64,000 nucleotides of DNA, from the NCBI GenBank assembly GCA_947475415.1, contig CANJLH010000002.1, positions 186,001 to 250,000 on the forward strand, written 5' to 3'. The DNA is from Caulobacteraceae bacterium (lineage in GTDB: Bacteria > Pseudomonadota > Alphaproteobacteria > Caulobacterales > Caulobacteraceae). Of the stretch, positions 45,202 through 53,937 are shown piece by piece. The notes beneath the pieces are model-generated. The model made no database searches. It worked only from the letters and a program-made list of their open reading frames with translations, and had not been told where the DNA came from. Position numbers and translations under genes: made by a program. Every line of letters begins with the position of its first letter. The first letter of the stretch is position 1.

Positions 45202-46389
45202 ATGTCCGCCTTGAACAACATCAGAATCCTAGATTTCGGCCGCTTCGTGGCAGGTCCCTACTGTGCAGCAATGCTCGCGGACTTCGGTGCGGACGTAATT
45301 CGGATCGACCGGCTTGGCGGGAGCGAAGACAGGGCTTTGACGCCGGTTACGGAAGATCAGTCAGGCGATGGCGCAATTTTCCTGCAAGCGAATCGCAACA
45401 AGCGATCCATGACCTTGAACATGCAGTCTGACCGTCGCGGGGATGTACTGCGGCGGCTGATCGCCAGCGCGGACGTGATCATCGCGAACGTTCCCCCGCA
45501 ATCGCTTCAGAAGATGGGCTTGGATTACGAAACGGTTTCCCAAATCCGTGCGGACATTATCCTTGCCAACATCTCGTCCTTCGGAACGAAGGGACCCTGG
45601 GCGGAACGTCCCGGCTTCGACAGCGTCGGACAGGCCATGTGCGGGTCGGCCTATCTCACCGGAGAGGGCTCGAGCCCCTATCGCACGCCGATAAGCTGGG
45701 TTGACCACGCCACGGCCCTATACGTCGCATTCGGGATCATGGTGGCGCTCCTCGAGCGGGCCGCGACCGGAAAGGGTCAGCAGATCGACGGAAGTCTGTT
45801 GGGTTCGGCCCTGGCATGCAGCAGCACCTACCTTGTCGAAGAAGCGATGGTTCAAGCCGACCGGCAGCCGATCGGCAACCGCAGTCATATCAATGGGCCG
45901 ACGGACGCGTTTCGCACCAACGATGGCTGGATTGTCACCCAGGTGGTCGGGCAGCCGATCTTCGAGAGATGGGCGCGGCTGGTGGGCGAGCCGGAGTGGC
46001 TCGTCGATCCGCGTTTCGCGTCCGATCGGCTTCGCGGAACGAACGGGCGTGTGTTGTCGGAGCGCATGTCGCTCTGGTGTGCCAACCTCAGCTCCGCCGA
46101 AGCGCTGGAAGCGCTTGCGCGCGCTGGTGTGCCTGCGGGGCCGGTGCTCTCCCCGAAGCAGGCTCTGGAGCATCCGCAGGTTAAGGCTATGGAGCTGTTC
46201 CAATCGATCTGGGTGCCCGGCTTAAACCGATCTGCGCCGCTCATTCAGGCCCCCATCCATATGAGCGAATCCAGTCGTAGGATCCGACGGCCGCCCCCTC
46301 AGGTCGGCGAGCATACCAATGAGGTCCTGAGCGAGTTGGGCTTTGATCCGCGGGAAATCGCAGAATTTCGCGCGTCGGGTCTGATCTGA
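45202..46389 (+). CDS. CaiB/BaiF family CoA transferase
   Basis: This 395-residue family-III CoA transferase begins MSALNNIRILDFGRFVAGPYCAAMLADFGADVIRID. Asp168 in ISWVDHATA is the expected catalytic residue; NANxxF-type loops and GEHTNEVLSELGF at the end are typical. GGGGAG five bases before the ATG decides the start over an upstream in-frame ATG at 45001. The third position of codons looks less GC-rich than neighbours (many ATT, AAT, CAA), pointing to recent transfer. Substrate is unknown. Confidence 0.88.
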   Translation: MSALNNIRILDFGRFVAGPYCAAMLADFGADVIRIDRLGGSEDRALTPVTEDQSGDGAIFLQANRNKRSMTLNMQSDRRGDVLRRLIASADVIIANVPPQSLQKMGLDYETVSQIRADIILANISSFGTKGPWAERPGFDSVGQAMCGSAYLTGEGSSPYRTPISWVDHATALYVAFGIMVALLERAATGKGQQIDGSLLGSALACSSTYLVEEAMVQADRQPIGNRSHINGPTDAFRTNDGWIVTQVVGQPIFERWARLVGEPEWLVDPRFASDRLRGTNGRVLSERMSLWCANLSSAEALEALARAGVPAGPVLSPKQALEHPQVKAMELFQSIWVPGLNRSAPLIQAPIHMSESSRRIRRPPPQVGEHTNEVLSELGFDPREIAEFRASGLI

Positions 46390-46632
46390 TTTATCGGTTA
46401 GCCTCCTGTCGGCAGCGGCAGTCGACCCAAGACCCGTTTCCGCCCATGTCCATTTCCGGCAATTCGCCTCAGGCGCGGATGACGAACGTCATTTTTCTAC
46501 CGGAGCCCTGGCGCAACGGGGACGCCATAACGGACGCGATGGAATGTCGGGCTGGTTAGTCGTCGCCCTGGGACGATCAGCCCAAATGCTGAGGGTGGCG
46601 TTCTCCTCGCCCCCGCGTTAGCAGGCCGCCCC

Positions 46633-48261
46633 ATGATCCGCCTCGACAACATCTCCAAACAGAACGGCCACCAGATCCTGTTCATCGAAGCCTCGATGGG
46701 GGTCCAGAAAGGCGAAAAGGTCGGGCTTGTTGGCCCGAACGGCGCCGGCAAGACGACGCTGTTTCGCATGATCACCGGACAGGAGCAGCCCGATGACGGC
46801 CTGGTCGTGATCGATCCTGGAATGACGATCGGCTACTTCAGCCAGGATGTCGGCGAGATGTCGGGTCAGAGCGCGGTCGCCGCGGTGATGGATGGCGTCG
46901 GCCCCGTCAGCGCGCTGGCCAACGAAATGGCCAGGCTGGAGGCGGCCATGGTCGATCCAGAACAAGCCGACGAGCTGGACGCCATCATGGAACGCTATGG
47001 CGAGGTTCAGGCTCGCTTCGAGGAACTGGACGGCTATGCGCTGGACGCGCGGGCGCGCGAAGTCCTGGCCGGTCTGAGCTTCAGCCAGGAGCGCATGTAT
47101 GGCGATGTCGGTCTGCTGTCGGGTGGCTGGAAGATGCGCGTGGCGCTGGCCCGCATCCTGCTCATGCGGCCCGACGGCATGCTGCTGGACGAACCCAGCA
47201 ACCACCTCGATCTGGAAAGCCTGATCTGGCTCGAAGCCTTCCTCAAGAGCTATGGCGGCGCGCTCTTGATGACCTCGCACGACCGCGCCTTCATGAACCG
47301 GATCATCGGCAAGGTGGTGGAGATCGATGCCGGCTCGCTCATCACCTATTCGGGCGATCTCGATTTCTACGACCAGCAGCGCGCGCTCGGTGAACAGCAA
47401 CGCCAGGCGCAATACGAGCGCCAGCAGGCCATGCTGGCCAAGGAAATCAAGTTTATCGAGCGGTTCAAGGCGCGCGCCTCGCATGCCGCCCAGGTCCAGA
47501 GTCGGGTCAAGAAGCTCGACAAGATCGAACGCGTCGAGGCTCCGCGCCGTCGCCAGTCGGTTCAATTCGAGTTCAGGAGCCCGCCGCGGTCGGGTGACGA
47601 CGTGATCAGCCTGCGCAATGTCCACAAGGGCTACGGCGCTCAACCGATCTATGAGGGCCTGGATTTCCTGGTGCGCCGCAAGGAACGCTGGTGCGTCCTT
47701 GGCGCCAACGGGGCCGGCAAATCGACGCTGTTGAAGCTTGTTGCCGGAGCCACGGCACCCGATCAGGGCACGGTCAGCATCGGCGCCAGCGTCAAACTGG
47801 GCTACTTCGCCCAGCACTCCATGGACCTGCTGGACGGCGAAGAGACGATCTTCGAGTCTCTGGATGGTTCGTTCCCGCTGGCGGGACAGGGCGCGCTGCG
47901 CACCCTGGCGGGGTGCTTCGGCTTCTCCGGGGACGACGTCGAAAAGCCATGCCGCGTACTATCCGGCGGCGAGAAGGCGCGCCTGGTCATGGCCAAGATG
48001 CTGTTCGATCCGCCGAACCTGCTGGTGCTCGACGAGCCGACCAACCATCTCGACATGGTGACAAAGGAGATGCTGGTCGCAGCCCTGGCGGACTTTGAGG
48101 GCACCATGCTCTTCGTCTCGCACGACCGCCATTTCCTGGCGGCCCTGTCGAACCGCGTGCTGGAGCTGACGCCCGAGGGAATTCATCAGTACGGCGGCGG
48201 ATATTCGGAATATGTCGCCCGCACGGGCCAGGAAGCGCCGGGGCTGCACCCGGGAGGGTAA
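46633..48261 (+). CDS. ABC-F family ATPase
   Basis: This 542-residue soluble protein has two ABC cassettes: Walker A GPNGAGKTTLF and GANGAGKSTLL, signatures LLSGGWKMRVALARIL and LSGGEKARLVMAKML, and Walker B LLLDEPSNHLDLE and LVLDEPTNHLD. The linker between them is helical and charged (residues ~245-320), as in Uup/YbiT/EttA-type proteins that act on the ribosome. No membrane domain is present, so it is not a transporter. A resistance role cannot be claimed from sequence. Confidence 0.93.
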   Translation: MIRLDNISKQNGHQILFIEASMGVQKGEKVGLVGPNGAGKTTLFRMITGQEQPDDGLVVIDPGMTIGYFSQDVGEMSGQSAVAAVMDGVGPVSALANEMARLEAAMVDPEQADELDAIMERYGEVQARFEELDGYALDARAREVLAGLSFSQERMYGDVGLLSGGWKMRVALARILLMRPDGMLLDEPSNHLDLESLIWLEAFLKSYGGALLMTSHDRAFMNRIIGKVVEIDAGSLITYSGDLDFYDQQRALGEQQRQAQYERQQAMLAKEIKFIERFKARASHAAQVQSRVKKLDKIERVEAPRRRQSVQFEFRSPPRSGDDVISLRNVHKGYGAQPIYEGLDFLVRRKERWCVLGANGAGKSTLLKLVAGATAPDQGTVSIGASVKLGYFAQHSMDLLDGEETIFESLDGSFPLAGQGALRTLAGCFGFSGDDVEKPCRVLSGGEKARLVMAKMLFDPPNLLVLDEPTNHLDMVTKEMLVAALADFEGTMLFVSHDRHFLAALSNRVLELTPEGIHQYGGGYSEYVARTGQEAPGLHPGG

Positions 48262-48328
48262 AACGTCCGCAATCCGACCGAATCCCTTCGTCACCAGCTG
48301 GCGCAATTCTACCTTTCCTTCCACGCCA

Positions 48329-48523
48329 TCAATTCGGCGGTTCTGGCGGGCATTGCCCCAGTTTCACGGCCGTCTGCGCCTCGGCATGGGCGCGGCTCTG
48401 GCCGCCGACATGTTCCCGGATCGCCGCCCGTTCCTGCAAGACCGCCCAGGCGTCGGTGCTGTGGTTGCGTCTCCAGATGGGCTTTTGTTGGGAACTTGAG
48501 AATTGATTGGATCTAACTATTTG
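48329..48523 (-). pseudogene. truncated mobile-element-type protein fragment
   Basis: An open minus-strand frame without a start codon reads PIWRRNHSTDAWAVLQERAAIREHVGGQSRAHAEAQTA and ends at a TGA at 48329. The ERAAIRE-GG-SRAxAE pattern is of a kind I associate with small proteins of alphaproteobacterial integrative elements; this is recollection, not a search. A stop (48524-48526) interrupts the frame at its left edge, and the surrounding DNA is AT-richer. It lies on the 3' side of tRNA-Val. Confidence 0.4.
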
Positions 48524-48570
48524 TTATGTTGAATCTATTGGTCCGAATTTCGTTCCCAGAGAGTTCCCAA
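48488..48570. repeat. GTTCCCA repeats near the tRNA-Val boundary
   Basis: TTGGGAAC at 48488-48495 is the inverse of GTTCCCAA at 48563-48570, and GTTCCCA recurs at 48552-48558. They bracket an AT-rich patch in the 580-base gap between the ABC-F gene and tRNA-Val. They could be recombinase arm-type sites or chance. Confidence 0.3.
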
Positions 48571-48840
48571 TACTGACGCAATGGTTTCCAGCGGTGCGGC
48601 CTTGCGGAGTCGGCGCAGCATAAACCGCCTCAAGGGCCGCGGAGAACGCGTTGTCAGTCGCCAAGGCCGTCCTCTCCGGGCGCCAAATACCCCTCATCAA
48701 GGAGGGCTTCGCCCGCATCCCGCCCGTAGCTCAGCCGCCCAGTTCACTCTTGAAAGTCTCTATTGGTCGCTGGCCCTCACAGGCCATGGATTGGCCAACC
48801 CCGCTTGGATGAGCAATAAATTGTTTTTGCTTCGAAAAAC
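48571..48840. other. gene-free stretch beside tRNA-Val
   Basis: No credible gene was recognised. Some open frames exist but lack homology signs. This stretch directly abuts the tRNA 3' end, the usual insertion side for integrating elements. Confidence 0.4.
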
Positions 48841-48915
<75 letters not shown>

Positions 48916-48961
48916 TTAACCAGGTGCCTTGCGGATTTGCGCCGACAGGGCGGGAAGGCGG

Positions 48962-48990
48962 GGTATAACGGGGCGCCCATTGGGGCGCAA
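48962..48990 (-). promoter_or_regulatory. candidate promoter of tRNA-Val
   Basis: On the minus strand TTGCGC (48985-48990), a 17-base spacer and TATACC (48962-48967) lie about 46 bases before the tRNA and just after the cpdR stop. Confidence 0.5.
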
Positions 48991-48995
48991 GCCGC

Positions 48996-49358
48996 TCAGG
49001 CGGCCATCATGCGCTCAACCTCGGCGACAATCTCGCGCAGGTGGATCGGCTTTGACAGAACCTTTGCGCCAGAGGGCGCCTGGTCGCTCGCCGCCAGGGC
49101 GACCGCGGCGAACCCGGTGATGAACATGATCCGCAGGTCCGGCTGGCAGGCGGCGGCGCGGCGCGCCACCTCAATGCCATCCAGGCCGGGCATGACGATG
49201 TCGGTCAGCAGAAGATCCCAGGGCTGGTCCAAGGCCGCGGCGGCTTCGTCGCCGTCGGCGCAGGCGGTCACCTGATAGCCGGCGCGCTCTAGCGCCCGGG
49301 TCAGGAACCCGCGCAGGGAATCATCATCTTCGGCGAGGAGGATTCGGGGCATGGACAT
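48996..49358 (-). CDS. cpdR: CpdR-type single-domain response regulator
   Basis: This 120-residue receiver-only protein matches CpdR: ILLAEDDDSLRGFLTRALERAGY, the phospho-acceptor Asp53 in LLLTDIVMPGLDGIEVARRA, FITGFAAVAL and KVLSKPIHLREIV. In Caulobacter CpdR, when unphosphorylated, recruits ClpXP to the pole so that CtrA and PdeA are degraded; it ends with Ala-Ala, as here (MMAA), a ClpXP-type tail. AAGG seven bases before the ATG supports the start. An N-formylglutamate amidohydrolase gene is divergent, the usual neighbour. Confidence 0.9.
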   Translation of the reverse strand: MSMPRILLAEDDDSLRGFLTRALERAGYQVTACADGDEAAAALDQPWDLLLTDIVMPGLDGIEVARRAAACQPDLRIMFITGFAAVALAASDQAPSGAKVLSKPIHLREIVAEVERMMAA

Positions 49359-49448
49359 CGCGCAGCCTTGACTGATCTGGGCGCAGGTTTAGCGGTAAAG
49401 ACGTAAAAGCGCGATGAACCTTTGACCGGGCGGTCCGCTCGGCGTTCT

Positions 49449-50360
49449 ATGGCCCGGATGGACGACTGGAACCCCGCTGACGCGAACGAAGGGGCCGGCG
49501 TGACGGCGTTCGCCGTGCGCCGGGCCGCCCCTCCGGGCCAGCCGCCGCCGACCCCGCTGGTGTTCGCATCGCCCCATTCCGGTCGCGACTATCCGCAGGA
49601 CATGATGGCCGCCGCCGCTCTCGACGGCACGGCGATCCGCCGTTCGGAAGACGCGTTCGTCGATGAATTGATCGGACAGGCGCCCGAATTCGGCGCCGCA
49701 CTGATCACCGCGCGCTGCGCCCGGGCCTATATCGACGTGAATCGCGAACCCTTCGAACTGGATCCGGCGATGTTCGCCGACGAGCTTCCGAAGTTCGCCC
49801 AGGCCCGCACGGCGCGGGTGGCCGCCGGCCTTGGAGCGATCCCCCGGATCGTATCGGAGGGCCAGGAGATCTATGCCCGCAAGCTCACCTTCGCCGAGGC
49901 GAGCGGGCGGATCGAGCGCGTGCACAGACCTTATCACGCCGAACTCGCCGGACTGATCGAGGAAGCCCAGGCCGCGCATGGGGTGGCGATCCTGGTCGAT
50001 TGGCATTCGATGCCCGCGGCGGCGGCCCGGGGCGCAGGCCGGGACCGGCCTTGTGACATCGTGCTGGGCGATCGTTTCGGGGCGGCGTGCGGTCAGGCGT
50101 TCTCCGCGCGGGTGGAGCGGGAGCTCGAAGGGTTGGGGTATCGGGTGACACGCAACATGCCCTACGCTGGCGGCTACACCACGGAGCACTACGGGCGGCC
50201 GGCGCGGCGGGTGCACGCCCTGCAGATCGAGATCAATCGGGCGCTCTATCTGGATGAGGCGAAACTGACTCTGACCGACGGGTTCACGCGGCTGCGGGAC
50301 AATCTGGCGGGGCTGACACGTCGGCTCGCGGCCTTCGATTGGGCGAAACTGGTTCCCTGA
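49449..50360 (+). CDS. N-formylglutamate amidohydrolase
   Basis: The 303-residue hydrolase of the HutG/FGase family shows FASPHSGRDYP near residue 40, the paired YARKLTFAEASGRIERVHRPYH segment, a VDWHSMP metal site and ALQIEINRALYLDE near the end. It cleaves N-formyl-L-glutamate in histidine degradation, or related formyl peptides; no hut genes are here. ATG 49449 is the first plausible start; a TTG at 49422 is the alternative. Confidence 0.88.
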   Translation: MARMDDWNPADANEGAGVTAFAVRRAAPPGQPPPTPLVFASPHSGRDYPQDMMAAAALDGTAIRRSEDAFVDELIGQAPEFGAALITARCARAYIDVNREPFELDPAMFADELPKFAQARTARVAAGLGAIPRIVSEGQEIYARKLTFAEASGRIERVHRPYHAELAGLIEEAQAAHGVAILVDWHSMPAAAARGAGRDRPCDIVLGDRFGAACGQAFSARVERELEGLGYRVTRNMPYAGGYTTEHYGRPARRVHALQIEINRALYLDEAKLTLTDGFTRLRDNLAGLTRRLAAFDWAKLVP

Positions 50361-50376
50361 CGCCAATCAAGCGACC

Positions 50377-50404
50377 AAAAAAAAGCCGCGCCCGAAGGCA
50401 CGGC
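50377..50404 (-). terminator. terminator of the small RNA
   Basis: On the minus strand a stem of eight pairs with one mismatch (50397-50404 with 50385-50392) around a four-base loop is followed by eight T. It can only serve minus-strand transcription, since the run of A on the other strand precedes the stem. Confidence 0.85.
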
Positions 50405-50459
50405 AGTTCATTAGGGAGGAAACGCCCAGGAAGGGCAGAAGCGTCAAAGACGCCTCACG
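50377..50459 (-). ncRNA. candidate MmgR-type (alpha-r8) small RNA
   Basis: About 83 nt, read on the minus strand, show two short stem-loops (GCGTC-TTT-GACGC and GCCC-TTCCT-GGGC), then an unpaired TTTCCTCCCT and a closing intrinsic terminator. The conserved internal TTTCCTCCCT, about 80-nt size and alphaproteobacterial setting fit MmgR, the Sinorhizobium small RNA that limits polyhydroxybutyrate storage (from memory of that family). A strong promoter with an embedded palindrome precedes it. No protein-coding frame is evident. The exact start of transcription is estimated. Confidence 0.7.
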
Positions 50460-50465
50460 AGTCGA

Positions 50466-50494
50466 AATATACGGTGCGACGCACAATTCCGCAA
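50466..50494 (-). promoter_or_regulatory. promoter of the small RNA with palindromic operator in the spacer
   Basis: On the minus strand TTGCGG (50489-50494), a 17-base spacer and TATATT (50466-50471) form a good promoter. The spacer holds a perfect 11-base palindrome, GTGCGACGCAC (50474-50484). Protein bound there would block RNA polymerase. Confidence 0.75.
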
Positions 50495-50587
50495 GGAAAA
50501 AATCAACCCACCAAGTCTTTCCGCGGGGCGGGTAATTTTTTATTCACCTATTCAAAGCGTTAACAATCGCCGATCCGGGCATGGATT

Positions 50588-50602
50588 TTGTGCGTCGCAC
50601 AA
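50588..50602. promoter_or_regulatory. second copy of the palindrome
   Basis: TTGTGCGTCGCACAA is a perfect 15-base palindrome (central T). Its core repeats the operator 104-114 bases away. It lies between the small-RNA promoter and typA, so it may control either. The remainder of this 356-base gap has AT-rich patches (50533-50545) and no gene. Confidence 0.65.
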
Positions 50603-50716
50603 TGTAACAAGCCTCGGCGCCGCGTCGCAAAAACCTAAATCCACAATCCGCCCCGCCGCCCTAGCCGCCGAGGCTGGTCTCGACTACAAGCCCGCCCTCT
50701 CGAAACACCCAGGCCC

Positions 50717-52549
50717 ATGTCCCTTCGCAACATTGCAATCATCGCACACGTCGACCACGGCAAGACTACGCTGGTCGATCAACTCCTCGGCCAATCGGGG
50801 GTTTTCCGCGCCAATGAAGCTCACGCTGAACGGGCCATGGACTCCAACGACCAGGAGCGGGAGCGTGGAATCACCATCCTGGCCAAGGCCACCTCGGTGC
50901 TCTGGCACGGGGCGGCGGGCGAGACCCGGATCAACATCATCGACACGCCCGGCCACGCCGACTTCGGCGGCGAGGTAGAGCGGATCCTGGGAATGGTCGA
51001 CGGCTGCCTGCTTCTGGTCGACGCCGAGGAAGGGGTGATGCCCCAGACCAAGTTCGTGCTCGGCAAGGCGCTGAAACTCGGCCTGCGCCCGATCCTGGTG
51101 CTGAACAAGGCCGACCGGCCGCATGCCGATCCGGACCGTGTCCATAACGACGTGTTCGACCTGTTCGCCGCCATTGGCGCCACGGACGCGCAGCTGGACT
51201 TCCCGCACCTCTACGCCAGCGGCAAGCAGGGCTGGGCGGTGACCAATCTCGCCGACGAAAAGAAAGACCTGGCGCCGCTGTTCGATCTGATCGTGCGCCA
51301 TGTCCCGCCGCCCAAGGCGGAAGCCCGCGTGGATGAGCCGTTCCAGCTGTTGTCGGTGCTGATCGAGAGCGACCCTTTCCTGGGCCGCCTGCTCACCGGG
51401 CGGGTCGAACAGGGGCGGGCCAAACCGGGCCTGGCGATCCGCGCCCTGGACCGGGACGGCAAGGAAGTCGAGCGCGGGCGGATCACCAAGGTGCTGGCGT
51501 TCCGCGGCTTGAAGCGCCAGCCGATCGATGAGGCCGAGGCCGGCGACATCGTCGCCATCGCGGGCCTCGCCAAGGCCACTGTGGCGGACACCCTGGGCGC
51601 ACTGGAGCTTTCCGAGCCGCTCCCCGCCCAGCCGATCGACCCACCCACCATCGCTATCACGGTGTCGGTCAACGACAGCCCGCTGGCGGGTCGCGAGGGC
51701 GACAAGGTGCAGAGCCGGGTGATCCGCGACCGCCTGCTGCGCGAGGCCGAGGCCAATGTCGCCATCCACGTTAGCGAAACCCCGGACAAGGACGCCTATG
51801 AGGTGGCCGGCCGGGGCGAATTGCAGCTGGGCGTTCTGATCGAAACCATGCGCCGCGAGGGCTTCGAAGTCTCCATCAGCCGCCCGCGGGTGGTGTTTCA
51901 GGCCGACCCCGAGTCCGGCGAGCGGCTTGAACCCGTCGAAGACGTGGTCATTGACGTGGACGACGACTTCGCCGGGGTGGTGATCGAGAAGCTTTCCCAG
52001 CGGAAGGCCGAGCTCAAGGAAATGGGGCCTTCGGGCGCCGGCAAGACGCGACTGAGCCTGCAGGCGCCGTCGCGGGCGCTGATCGGCTACCAGGGCGAAT
52101 TCCTCACCGACACCCGCGGATCCGGGGTGCTGAACCGTGTGTTCTCCCACTACGAACCCTACAAGGGAGCCATTGAGGGGCGCCGCAATGGCGTGCTGGT
52201 CTCTAACTCCGACGGTGAAACCGCCTCCTTCGCCCTGTGGAACCTGGAGGACCGGGGAATCATGTTCGTGAGCGGCGGTGAGAAGGCCTATCAGGGCATG
52301 ATCATTGGCGAGAACGCCCGCGGCGACGACCTCGACGTCAATCCCATGAAGGTGAAGCAGCTCACCAACGTCCGCGCCTCCGGCAAAGATGAGGCGATTC
52401 GCCTCACCCCCCCGCGTCGGCTAAGCCTGGAACAGGCGATCGCCTACATTGAAGATGACGAATTGGTCGAGGTCACGCCGAAATCGATCCGCCTGCGCAA
52501 ACAGGTGCTCAATCCAAGCTTCAGGAAGAAGCGAACCCGAGAAGGCTGA
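50717..52549 (+). CDS. typA: ribosome-associated GTPase BipA/TypA
   Basis: This 610-residue translational GTPase has G1 [15 protein letters not shown], switch-[12 protein letters not shown]3 [13 protein letters not shown]4 NKADRP, an EF-G-like domain II and III, and the BipA-specific C-terminal domain with [41 protein letters not shown]. It binds the ribosome and helps assembly and stress adaptation. It is complete. The CHASE3 kinase gene starts two bases after its stop. Confidence 0.96.
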   Translation: MSLRNIAIIAHVDHGKTTLVDQLLGQSGVFRANEAHAERAMDSNDQERERGITILAKATSVLWHGAAGETRINIIDTPGHADFGGEVERILGMVDGCLLLVDAEEGVMPQTKFVLGKALKLGLRPILVLNKADRPHADPDRVHNDVFDLFAAIGATDAQLDFPHLYASGKQGWAVTNLADEKKDLAPLFDLIVRHVPPPKAEARVDEPFQLLSVLIESDPFLGRLLTGRVEQGRAKPGLAIRALDRDGKEVERGRITKVLAFRGLKRQPIDEAEAGDIVAIAGLAKATVADTLGALELSEPLPAQPIDPPTIAITVSVNDSPLAGREGDKVQSRVIRDRLLREAEANVAIHVSETPDKDAYEVAGRGELQLGVLIETMRREGFEVSISRPRVVFQADPESGERLEPVEDVVIDVDDDFAGVVIEKLSQRKAELKEMGPSGAGKTRLSLQAPSRALIGYQGEFLTDTRGSGVLNRVFSHYEPYKGAIEGRRNGVLVSNSDGETASFALWNLEDRGIMFVSGGEKAYQGMIIGENARGDDLDVNPMKVKQLTNVRASGKDEAIRLTPPRRLSLEQAIAYIEDDELVEVTPKSIRLRKQVLNPSFRKKRTREG

Positions 52550-52551
52550 AG

Positions 52552-53862
52552 ATGGCGCCTGGAGATCCCGAAGCTTCCGAGCGCACGGATCGCCAGAAGA
52601 TGCGCGAAAGAGCGGTGCGTCAGCTTATGGCGGCGCTGACGGCTCTGTTCTTCACCTTCACGGCGATTGGCGGCATGTTTCTTTGGCATGATTCCACCAC
52701 GCGTGGCGTCATACGAACCCATCAGGTCCGCTCCGCCACGGCCGACGTGCTGCAGGCTCTGTCCGACGCCGAAACCGCACAGCGCAGCTATCTGCTCACC
52801 GCTGCGCCACGCTATCTGGACCAGGTCCGCCAAAGTCGCGCCATGGCCCAGGCGACGGCGGCGCGCCTGGTCAAACTGACCCGGGACAATCCCGCGCAGC
52901 AGGGGCGCGTGCGACGTCTTCAGAATGCGGTGGCGCAGCGCATCGTTGTGATCGACCGTATCGTGTCGTTGAGCCGCGCCGGCGATGCGGCGGGCGCCGT
53001 GCGTATCGTCATGGGCGACGAGAGCCTTGCGGCGTCGGCGGCGGTGCGCGCGCTGACCGAGGAGCTCGACGCCGCCGAGGCGCGGCTTCACGCCGAAAGG
53101 GAGGCGCGTGCGCGGGCGGCCAAGGCGCTGCTGGCGCTCTCCCTGGTGGCATTTGGTCTGATCCTGGCCTGGCTGTTCGTCAAGATGAACCGCGACATCG
53201 GTCTCGACCGCGAAATCGAAGCCGAGCAGGTCGAACAGCTTCGCCAGTTGCTGGCCGAACGGGAGCTGCTCATCGACGAGGTGAACCACCGCGTTAAGAA
53301 TTCGCTGCAGCAGGTGGCCAGCGTTGTGCGGCTGCAGGCGCGCGCGCTTGAGCTGGGACCGGCGCGGGAAGCCCTCGACAAAACCCTGACCCGCATCATG
53401 GCTGTCGGACGGGTGCACGAGCAACTCTACAAGGGAGAGGGCGCCTATGGCCAGTTCGACGCCGGAGCCTATGCCGAGGAGCTGGCCCGGGATCTGGTGA
53501 AATCGCTGGCCCGCGACGATGTGCGGTTGACCACCGAAGTGGATAGCGTCGAGCTCGACATGAGACGCGCGGCGCCTCTGGCGCTGGTCCTGAACGAGCT
53601 GGTGACCAATGCGGTCAAATACGGTTGCCCGGCCGGCCGGCCCGGTGAGATCCACGTGGGCCTGCGCGCGCAGGGCGATCGCTACCGGCTTTCGGTGTCC
53701 GACCAGGGCGACGGCCTGCCGAAGGGGTTTTCGATCACCTCAACCAATACCCTCGGCATGCGCGCGGTGGCGGCGCTGGCGAAGCAACTGGGCGGCCGGC
53801 TGGAAGTCGAGCGGCGCTCCGGGGGCGCGACATTCGCCGTGGCGTTTCCCAGGCGCGCCTGA
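52552..53862 (+). CDS. CHASE3-domain sensor histidine kinase (HisKA_2)
   Basis: The 436-residue inner-membrane kinase has TM1 (~25-45), a periplasmic CHASE3 domain (~50-185) with DAETAQRSYLLTAAPRYLD, TM2 (~191-211) and a HisKA_2-type kinase: phospho-His246 in LLIDEVNHRVKNSLQQV, N box LVLNELVTNAVKYG and ATP lid DQGDGLPKGF. HisKA_2/HWE kinases often work with general-stress or blue-light circuits. No response regulator is adjacent. It is probably cotranscribed with typA. Confidence 0.92.
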   Translation: MAPGDPEASERTDRQKMRERAVRQLMAALTALFFTFTAIGGMFLWHDSTTRGVIRTHQVRSATADVLQALSDAETAQRSYLLTAAPRYLDQVRQSRAMAQATAARLVKLTRDNPAQQGRVRRLQNAVAQRIVVIDRIVSLSRAGDAAGAVRIVMGDESLAASAAVRALTEELDAAEARLHAEREARARAAKALLALSLVAFGLILAWLFVKMNRDIGLDREIEAEQVEQLRQLLAERELLIDEVNHRVKNSLQQVASVVRLQARALELGPAREALDKTLTRIMAVGRVHEQLYKGEGAYGQFDAGAYAEELARDLVKSLARDDVRLTTEVDSVELDMRRAAPLALVLNELVTNAVKYGCPAGRPGEIHVGLRAQGDRYRLSVSDQGDGLPKGFSITSTNTLGMRAVAALAKQLGGRLEVERRSGGATFAVAFPRRA

Positions 53863-53937
53863 CGCCACCGGCGGGACTGGCGTCAAAGACCGGTATGCAC
53901 TTGAGGCCGGCCCGGTCTGGCGGCATGGAAGGACGCC

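Noticed and set aside
46633..48261. Antibiotic-resistance ABC-F gene
   Set aside because: Most ABC-F proteins are housekeeping ribosome factors; nothing in the sequence singles out a resistance subtype.
50684..52150. Long open frame antisense to typA
   Set aside because: Composition is His/Gln-rich as expected for an antisense shadow and there is no homology signal.
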